From Crocinitomicaceae bacterium (GTDB taxonomy: Bacteria > Bacteroidota > Bacteroidia > Flavobacteriales_D > Crocinitomicaceae), in the NCBI GenBank assembly GCA_027084145.1, contig JALWLM010000161.1, positions 1-22,353 of the forward strand: a stretch of 22,353 nucleotides of DNA, written 5' to 3'. A program made the translations under genes and the position numbers. The notes under the pieces are model-generated. The model was not told the origin of the DNA. It saw nothing but the letters and a program-made list of their open reading frames with translations, and did no database searches. Shown piece by piece: positions 8,336 through 13,452 of the stretch (position 1 is the stretch's first letter; each line of letters opens with the position of its first letter).

Positions 8336-9040
8336 GTGTTTAGATTATTTTCTTTCTCAAAGAAAAATAAAACAAAACAAGATAGAAAATTAATTTCTTT
8401 TATCTTTCGAAACTTTGGATATTCTCCAACAGACCTTACTCTGTTTAAGAAAGCTCTTACGCACAAGTCTTTTTATGAAAACAAAGAATCTAATGAGCGC
8501 CTTGAATTTTTGGGTGACACCGTAATCGATTTAATTGTCGCTGACTTTTTATTCTTTAAATTCCCCAACAAAAATGAAGGCGAGTTGACAAAAATTAAAT
8601 CTAAAATCGTTAGCCGAAGACATCTTTCTATCATAGGAAAAAACATGAATATCCGTTCTGTACTTTTATACCACAAAGGACGCCGAATCAATTTATCAAC
8701 ACTTGAAGGAAATGCTTTCGAAGCAATAATTGGCGCTATATATATTGACGGAGGCTTTCTTCAAGCTAAACATTCTGTTCTACACGTTTTTAAGAAATAT
8801 ACCGACCTTCAAAAAGTACTCCACGAAGAAATTGATTTTAAATCTCAATTAATTATTTGGGGACAAAAAAACAAACTTTCCTTATCTTTTGAGGTTATCA
8901 AAGAAGAAAAGAAAGATGATCAAAATATTTATACCGTTGTTACAATTATTAATGGGAAAGAATTAGGAAGAGGTACAGGGTCATCCAAAAAGAAAGCAGA
9001 ACAAATAGCTGCTAAAGAAACCATTGAATTATTAGGATAA
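8336..9040 (+). CDS. rnc: Ribonuclease III
   Basis: Cleaves double-stranded RNA, including rRNA precursors. In its 234 residues the RNase III domain shows the signature NERLEFLGD (53-61, with Glu57 and Asp61) and the second metal-binding acidic site at Glu129 in GNAFEAIIGA; a C-terminal double-stranded RNA-binding domain spans about 166-234. The start is GTG at 8336, 9 bp after fabF. No ATG gives a full-length domain, and the resulting N-terminus (MFRLFSF, then lysine-rich) resembles those of related RNase III proteins. The gene ends at a strong bidirectional terminator. Confidence 0.95.
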   Translation: MFRLFSFSKKNKTKQDRKLISFIFRNFGYSPTDLTLFKKALTHKSFYENKESNERLEFLGDTVIDLIVADFLFFKFPNKNEGELTKIKSKIVSRRHLSIIGKNMNIRSVLLYHKGRRINLSTLEGNAFEAIIGAIYIDGGFLQAKHSVLHVFKKYTDLQKVLHEEIDFKSQLIIWGQKNKLSLSFEVIKEEKKDDQNIYTVVTIINGKELGRGTGSSKKKAEQIAAKETIELLG

Positions 9041-9078
9041 AAAAAAGCCTCTTCATCTGAAGAGGCTTCATTCTTTTT
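9041..9078. terminator. Bidirectional intrinsic terminator between rnc and the lipoprotein gene
   Basis: A perfect 10-bp or longer hairpin: the arm at 9045-9054 (AAGCCTCTTC) pairs with 9059-9068 (GAAGAGGCTT), with a four-base loop ATCT. An A-run lies on the left (9041-9046) and a T-rich tail on the right (9071-9078), so both convergent transcripts gain a hairpin followed by a U-tract. Confidence 0.92.
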
Positions 9079-9081
9079 ATT

Positions 9082-9732
9082 TTATTTCTTTTTCTCAAAT
9101 GTTAATGTCGTTTGCTCCTCTTCTTCATCTCCATCTTGGTCAATGGTCTTAGAAATTTTAATCACCATTTCTTTCTTTGTCAATCGTTCAAGTTTTAAAG
9201 TTTTCGTTTGTTCATTATTAGCTGTTGAAAATAAACCAGAAGATCCAAATCCTCCGGTAATTATTATATTTGTGGCATCGATAGGACTCTCTTCATGAAT
9301 AGATGTTGGAGATAAAATAATCGCTTCTTTATTTTTAAGATCCCCCTCTTTACTCTTACCTAAAAAAGTCCAATTTCCTTTTTCAGTCTTTCTATAAAAA
9401 CTTCCTGTGCTAGGATCTACAATATCTATTTTTTCTTCATAGCTCCCTTTCTTATTAAAGGTGATTTGATAAGTAAAATCTAATTTATATGTTCCATTAG
9501 CATTTGTAACAGTCAGAGTACTACCGTTAAATACAGCTGTTTCCACTGAGGTTCCAGTACTATTTGTAGTTGTCACTTTACTCTCCATATTTGACAGTTG
9601 CCAGTCTCCTTTTAATCTGGCTTTTCTTGTTAGGAGAGAAACAAATGGGTCATTTTCCCCTTTTTTGAAACAAGAATTTAATCCTGTTAACATTATCACA
9701 GAAATAATAATAAAACTAATTGCTCTTTTCAT
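9082..9732 (-). CDS. Lipocalin-like lipoprotein, function unknown
   Basis: A 216-residue exported lipoprotein. The signal peptide is a basic start (MKR), a hydrophobic stretch of about 15 residues, and a lipobox LNSC with the lipidated Cys21. The mature part has a GDWQL segment near its start and alternating polar and hydrophobic strands rich in Lys, Thr and Ser, ending in strands such as LKLERL and EMVIKIS. That pattern is typical of the lipocalin-like single-domain lipoproteins of Bacteroidota, but no diagnostic residue fixes a function or ligand. It sits alone between a bidirectional terminator and a divergent promoter region shared with miaE, so it is probably monocistronic. Confidence 0.75.
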   Translation of the reverse strand: MKRAISFIIISVIMLTGLNSCFKKGENDPFVSLLTRKARLKGDWQLSNMESKVTTTNSTGTSVETAVFNGSTLTVTNANGTYKLDFTYQITFNKKGSYEEKIDIVDPSTGSFYRKTEKGNWTFLGKSKEGDLKNKEAIILSPTSIHEESPIDATNIIITGGFGSSGLFSTANNEQTKTLKLERLTKKEMVIKISKTIDQDGDEEEEQTTLTFEKKK

Positions 9733-9755
9733 AATCTTTCATTTTAGGTTTTATT

Positions 9756-9786
9756 CAAAGGTAAAACATAAAAACAAAACATACAA
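9756..9786 (-). promoter_or_regulatory. Promoter of the lipocalin-like lipoprotein gene
   Basis: On the minus strand, TTG (9784-9786), a 20-bp spacer and TACCTTTG (9756-9763) fit the Bacteroidota promoter fully. The -7 element ends 23 bp before the ATG at 9732. Confidence 0.65.
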
Positions 9787-9801
9787 TTTTTTTTTTATTT
9801 C

Positions 9802-9809
9802 TATCTTTG
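9802..9809 (+). promoter_or_regulatory. miaE promoter -7 element
   Basis: TATCTTTG matches TAnnTTTG and lies 16 bp before the miaE ATG, leaving a short leader. No TTG is visible 20 bp upstream, where the sequence is A/C-rich. It is back to back with the lipoprotein promoter. Confidence 0.5.
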
Positions 9810-9825
9810 CTTAAAAATAATTTTT

Positions 9826-10410
9826 ATGCTCGGTCTCAAATTACCTACGGACCCTAGATGGGTAAAGTTAGTAGAATCTAACATTGAAGAAATTCTTACC
9901 GATCATGCTTGGTGTGAACAAAAAGCTGCTACTAATGCAATAAATATCATTGTTAACAATTCTGAAAAAGAAGAGCTCGTTACGGAAATGCTCGCCCTTG
10001 CCAGAGAAGAATTAGAACACTTTGAACAAGTACACCAAAAAATCAAGGAGCGGGGTTTTAAATTAGGACGTGAGCGAAAAGATTGCTACGTCAATGATTT
10101 AGCGAAATTTATCAAGAAAGGTGGAAGCAGAGAACAAGGGCTAATTGAACGTCTTTTATTTGCAGCAATGATAGAAGCCCGAAGTTGCGAACGGTTTAAA
10201 GTCCTTACGGAAAATGTAAAAGATCCTGATCTCGTTGAGTTTTATAGAGAATTAATGATTAGTGAAGCAGGGCATTATACACTTTTCATTAAGCTTGCAA
10301 AAAAATACGCTCCTGAAGGACTTGACGTTGACAAGCGCTGGAAAGAATGGCTGGAATATGAAGCGGAAATCATACAAAAATACGGAAAAGAAGAAACCGT
10401 TCATGGATAA
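9826..10410 (+). CDS. miaE: tRNA 2-methylthio-N6-isopentenyladenosine-37 hydroxylase
   Basis: An oxygen-dependent diiron enzyme that hydroxylates the isopentenyl group of ms2i6A at tRNA position 37 to give ms2io6A. In its 194 residues the ferritin-like four-helix metal site is complete: Glu31 in HAWCEQKA, Glu62 and His65 in EELEHF, Glu118 in IEARSCERF, and Glu147 and His150 in SEAGHY. It overlaps the following amidotransferase gene by 8 bp, so the two are probably translated from one mRNA. miaA and miaB, which make its substrate, are not in the window. Confidence 0.92.
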   Translation: MLGLKLPTDPRWVKLVESNIEEILTDHAWCEQKAATNAINIIVNNSEKEELVTEMLALAREELEHFEQVHQKIKERGFKLGRERKDCYVNDLAKFIKKGGSREQGLIERLLFAAMIEARSCERFKVLTENVKDPDLVEFYRELMISEAGHYTLFIKLAKKYAPEGLDVDKRWKEWLEYEAEIIQKYGKEETVHG

Positions 10411-10990
10411 TTCCAAAAACAAAAAGCTAATTGTTATAGATAATTACGATTCATTTACCTACAATCTGGTTCATTATGTCGAAGCAATAACAAACAACAC
10501 TCCTGTAGTGGTCAAAAATGATCAGATAACAATTAACGACATCAAATCATTTGATAAAATTATTTTATCTCCCGGTCCCGGACTTCCCAGCAATGCAGGA
10601 ATTTTAAAAGAAGTCATCAAAGAATTCGCTTCTACTAAAAAAATACTGGGGGTATGTCTTGGAATGCAAGCAATCGCTGAGGTATTTGGTGCTTCTATTT
10701 TCAATTTAAACCAAGTATTTCACGGAGTTGCATCATCAATTCAAGTCACCCAACCTTCTTCTACCCTATTTAAAGGATTACCTGAATTCCTTACTGTTGG
10801 CAGATATCATAGCTGGGGTGTGAAAACCTCGACCATTCCGCATGATTTAGAAGTTACATCTATTGATGAAAACGGTCTTCCAATGTCATTACAACATTCA
10901 AAATACGAAGTTTACGGGGTGCAGTTCCACCCTGAATCTATTCTAACAGAAAAAGGAATAGAAATCATCCGAAATTTCCTGTCACTTTAG
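10403..10990 (+). CDS. pabA: Glutamine amidotransferase of aminodeoxychorismate/anthranilate synthase
   Basis: The class I glutaminase subunit that supplies ammonia to a chorismate-binding partner (PabB for folate, TrpE for tryptophan). In its 195 residues the N-terminal IDNYDSFTYNL signature (12-22), the nucleophile Cys85 in GVCLGMQA, and His176 and Glu178 in QFHPES are all present. I chose ATG 10403 since it gives the family N-terminus; an in-frame start at 10262 would lie deep in miaE. PabA and TrpG cannot be separated by sequence. No trpE or pabB is nearby, and absence from a trp operon slightly favours pabA or a shared subunit. The stop overlaps the stop of the convergent DUF2480 gene. 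Confidence 0.85.
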   Translation: MDNSKNKKLIVIDNYDSFTYNLVHYVEAITNNTPVVVKNDQITINDIKSFDKIILSPGPGLPSNAGILKEVIKEFASTKKILGVCLGMQAIAEVFGASIFNLNQVFHGVASSIQVTQPSSTLFKGLPEFLTVGRYHSWGVKTSTIPHDLEVTSIDENGLPMSLQHSKYEVYGVQFHPESILTEKGIEIIRNFLSL

Positions 10991-11493
10991 GATATACTCT
11001 TAAATATAGGAACAGTAGAACACGGTTCACCATACATAATCGACTTTACCAAGGGTTGTAAAACTTTAATTAATTCAGTCATTGCCAATTCAGGGAAAGA
11101 AAGCGTTGAACAACCTTTAATAATCACTCTTTTATCTTTAAAATCTTCAAGAGGCATTCTATGAATTTTTTCCAAAATCAACATCCTTTCCAAATCTAAC
11201 TCCTTTCCAAAAACAAAATTCGAAGTAAAAATATTTAAGCTTGAAGCAATCAACATATAAGCCCAAGTAGGAACAATCGCATCTGTAGAACAATGAATAA
11301 ATACTGCTTTATCCTCATAGAATGTCCAATCATGTTTTTTTATCCAATCCCTAAACTCTTTCTCTTTTAAAACCAATCCTTTCCATAATAAGTTTGCTAA
11401 ATCTATCTCTACAAATTCTTTATCAGGTTTAAAATCTGCTAAATCTAAAGTGATTAATCCACTATTCTTAACTCTATTTACAATCTCATCCAT
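10987..11493 (-). CDS. DUF2480 family protein, function unknown
   Basis: A 168-residue cytosolic protein without signal peptide or membrane segment, which I recognise as the DUF2480 family of Bacteroidota. From memory, the segment around CSTDAIVPTWAYML (68-81), KGCS (126-129) and the C-terminal SIMYGEPCSTVP (151-162) are its conserved blocks. Three cysteines (68, 128, 158) each sit in a Cys-Ser-Thr triplet followed within five residues by proline, a pattern that suggests a metal or cluster site or catalytic thiols; this is inference. I start it at the ATG of MDEIVNRV (11493); an ATG five codons earlier lies over a promoter-like element. It diverges from rimP and its stop overlaps that of pabA. 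Confidence 0.85.
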   Translation of the reverse strand: MDEIVNRVKNSGLITLDLADFKPDKEFVEIDLANLLWKGLVLKEKEFRDWIKKHDWTFYEDKAVFIHCSTDAIVPTWAYMLIASSLNIFTSNFVFGKELDLERMLILEKIHRMPLEDFKDKRVIIKGCSTLSFPELAMTELIKVLQPLVKSIMYGEPCSTVPIFKSIS

Positions 11494-11497
11494 ACTC

Positions 11498-11505
11498 CAA
11501 AAATA
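11498..11505 (-). promoter_or_regulatory. Possible -7 element of the DUF2480 gene, four bases from the ATG
   Basis: On the minus strand TATTTTTG is a full match to TAnnTTTG, with a TTG 24 bp upstream (11530-11532). Only four bases separate it from the ATG at 11493, so this promoter would make a leaderless mRNA. A competing near-match, TATCTTTA (11513-11520), would give a leader of about 15 bases. Confidence 0.4.
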
Positions 11506-11557
11506 CAAAGTTTAAAGATAGTTCTACCTCAATAACATGTAAAAACTTTAATAACGG

Positions 11558-11589
11558 TTTGCTCATAACAAAAATAAACATTACCTTTG
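11558..11589 (+). promoter_or_regulatory. Promoter of the rimP-nusA-infB operon
   Basis: TTTG (11558-11561), a 20-bp spacer and TACCTTTG (11582-11589) are a perfect Bacteroidota promoter. Transcription should start near 11594-11598, giving a leader of about 70 bases before rimP. This also rules out the longer in-frame rimP start at 11559. Confidence 0.75.
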
Positions 11590-11595
11590 TACCGT

Positions 11596-11612
11596 ATTAT
11601 CAACCAGATAAT
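11596..11612 (+). promoter_or_regulatory. First hairpin of the rimP leader
   Basis: ATTATC and GATAAT pair as a perfect 6-bp stem around the loop AACCA. An overlapping alternative pairs AACCA (11602-11606) with TGGTT (11612-11616) around GATAA. The two folds exclude each other. Both are short and AU-rich, so stability is doubtful. Confidence 0.4.
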
Positions 11613-11624
11613 GGTTTATACAAA

Positions 11625-11653
11625 AAAAGAGGGGGCGAAAAGTCCCCTCTTTT
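11625..11653 (+). terminator. Terminator-like hairpin in the rimP leader (candidate attenuator)
   Basis: The arm at 11625-11636 (AAAAGAGGGGGC) pairs with 11642-11653 (GTCCCCTCTTTT) over 12 bp, including one G-T pair, around the loop GAAAA. It lies between the promoter and the rimP ATG, 13 bases before the ATG. The T-run is short and soon interrupted (TTTTAGT), as in terminators that need a factor. It may act as an attenuator of the operon. Confidence 0.6.
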
Positions 11654-11666
11654 AGTAAAAAAGATT

Positions 11667-12143
11667 ATGATTAGTCAAAAAAAAGTCGAAGAATTAGTTT
11701 TGCAGCGAATCCAAGAGTTGGATAACGGGATTTTTATTGTAGAGATCTCTGTTAATCAAGGGAATGTGATTCATGTGGAAATTGACAAACATGAAGGTTT
11801 TGTATCAATTAACGATTGTATGTCTATCTCTAGAAATGTAGAACATAACTTAGATAGAGAAGTAGAGGATTTTGAAATAAATGTTTCTTCCTCGGGACTT
11901 GATAAAGGGCTTCGGATATTACCACAATATGTTAAAAACATAGGTAAAAAAGTTAAAGTCAAATTGAATAACGGAAAAAAAATTGAAGGGAAACTAACTG
12001 ATGCTAACAAAGAAGCAATCACACTTCAAACAACAAGAAAAGAACGTATAGAAGGAAAAAAGAAAAAAGAAACCATTGTTGAGGATATAAATCTTCCAAT
12101 GTCTGATATAAAAGAAACAAAAATTGTTATTTCATTTAAATAA
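11667..12143 (+). CDS. rimP: Ribosome maturation factor RimP
   Basis: Assists maturation of the 30S ribosomal subunit. The 158 residues start at MISQKKVEELV and follow the RimP plan: an N-terminal alpha/beta domain with HVEIDKHEGFVSINDCMSIS-type strands, the family segment EINVSSSGLDKGLR in the middle, and a C-terminal Sm-like barrel (KKVKVKLNNGKKIEGKL onward). The usual family motif SSPG is SSSG here. A longer reading from 11559 would add 36 residues but starts before the transcription start. nusA follows after 8 bp, the conserved rimP-nusA order. Confidence 0.93.
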   Translation: MISQKKVEELVLQRIQELDNGIFIVEISVNQGNVIHVEIDKHEGFVSINDCMSISRNVEHNLDREVEDFEINVSSSGLDKGLRILPQYVKNIGKKVKVKLNNGKKIEGKLTDANKEAITLQTTRKERIEGKKKKETIVEDINLPMSDIKETKIVISFK

Positions 12144-12151
12144 AAACAACT

Positions 12152-13387
12152 ATGAACAGTTTAGAATTAATAGAATCTTTTTCGGAGTTCAAGGAACTGA
12201 AAAACATTGACAAGCAAACGATGCAGTCAATTTTAGAGGACGTATTCCGAGCTATGCTCAAAAAAAAGTTCAACACAGACGAACATATTGACATCATCGT
12301 AAATATAGATAAAGGTGATGTTCAGATTTTCATCAATAAAGAAATTGTAGATGATGGAGAGGTAGAAGATCCTAATACTGAAATCGCCTATTCTGACGCT
12401 ATAAAAATTGATGAAGATTTTGAAATAGGAGAAGAAGTTATTGAAGAATTTAAATTCTCAGACTTTGGACGAAGAAATATTCTTTCCCTTAGGCAAAATC
12501 TCAAATCCAGAATATTAGAATTAGAAAAAGACCATATTTACAAAATTTATAAAGATAAAATAGGTACGATTGTCTCCGGAGAGGTTTACCAAGTATGGAA
12601 GAAAGAGATCTTAGTGCTTGATGATGAAGGAAACGAGCTTATACTTCCAAAATCAGAACAAATACCGGGAGATTACTTCAAAAAAGGAGAAACTGTTCGA
12701 GCCATCGTCTATAAAGTAGATATGCGAAACAGTAGCCCTGTAATTATTCTTTCTCGAACAGCAGAGGAATTCCTAGGGGCCTTATTTGAACTAGAAGTTC
12801 CTGAAGTCTTTGATGGATTAATTACGATTAAGAAAATTGTTAGAGAACCGGGAGAAAGAGCTAAAGTTGCAGTAGAGTCATACGATGACAGAATAGACCC
12901 TGTTGGAGCTTGTGTCGGAATGAAAGGATCTAGAATCCATGGTATCGTCAGAGAATTAAGAAATGAAAATATTGATGTCATTAACTACACCACTAATCCT
13001 CAATTATTTATTCAACGGGCTCTTTCCCCTGCGAAAGTTTCCAGCATAGAAATTAATGAAGAAGAAAAGAAAGCAAAAGTATATCTTAAACCTGATCAAG
13101 TTTCTTTAGCAATAGGAAAAGGAGGAAGTAATATTCGTCTTGCCGGTAAATTAACAGGGTATGAATTGGATGTATATAGAGAAGGTGAAGTTGATATTGA
13201 AGACGTTGATTTAGATGAGTTTGTAGATGAAATTGACGAGTGGATTATCGATGAATTAAAAGCAATAGGATGTGACACCGCTAAATCTGTTCTTGAATTA
13301 GATATAGAAGATCTTATTCGAAGAACAGACCTGGAAGAAGAAACAATTAAAGAAGTATTTAAAATTTTACAAGAAGAATTTGAATAA
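12152..13387 (+). CDS. nusA: Transcription termination/antitermination factor NusA
   Basis: Binds RNA polymerase and nascent RNA, promoting pausing and hairpin-dependent termination. The 411 residues contain the N-terminal polymerase-binding domain (about 1-125), an S1 domain (135-200), KH1 with DPVGACVGMKGSRI (249-262) and KH2 with AIGKGGSNIRLAGKLTGY (320-337). After KH2 comes an acidic segment (345-362) and a short C-terminal helical region, in place of the two long acidic repeats of E. coli NusA. It lies between rimP and infB, as in most bacteria. NusA could feed back on the hairpin in its own operon leader. Confidence 0.96.
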   Translation: MNSLELIESFSEFKELKNIDKQTMQSILEDVFRAMLKKKFNTDEHIDIIVNIDKGDVQIFINKEIVDDGEVEDPNTEIAYSDAIKIDEDFEIGEEVIEEFKFSDFGRRNILSLRQNLKSRILELEKDHIYKIYKDKIGTIVSGEVYQVWKKEILVLDDEGNELILPKSEQIPGDYFKKGETVRAIVYKVDMRNSSPVIILSRTAEEFLGALFELEVPEVFDGLITIKKIVREPGERAKVAVESYDDRIDPVGACVGMKGSRIHGIVRELRNENIDVINYTTNPQLFIQRALSPAKVSSIEINEEEKKAKVYLKPDQVSLAIGKGGSNIRLAGKLTGYELDVYREGEVDIEDVDLDEFVDEIDEWIIDELKAIGCDTAKSVLELDIEDLIRRTDLEEETIKEVFKILQEEFE

Positions 13388-13452
13388 AATTGAAGTAAAA
13401 TCTATATCTTTAACTAATTAAATTTAAGAATTTTTAAAAGCAAAAACGCTTT

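Noticed and set aside
10262..10402. Upstream in-frame start for the PabA-like gene
   Set aside because: It lies inside miaE in another frame, and the added residues match nothing in the family; the conserved protein begins just after 10403.
11559..11666. Longer rimP start at 11559
   Set aside because: It begins inside the -33 element of the promoter and crosses both leader hairpins; the extra 36 residues are not RimP-like.
13405..13412. Promoter-like TATCTTTA between nusA and infB
   Set aside because: It has a mismatch at the conserved final G and no upstream element at a suitable distance; the gap is AT-rich enough for chance matches.
13437..13452. Inverted repeat AAAGC / GCTTT directly before the infB ATG
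   Set aside because: The stem is only five base pairs with a six-base loop, too weak to support a regulatory claim alone.
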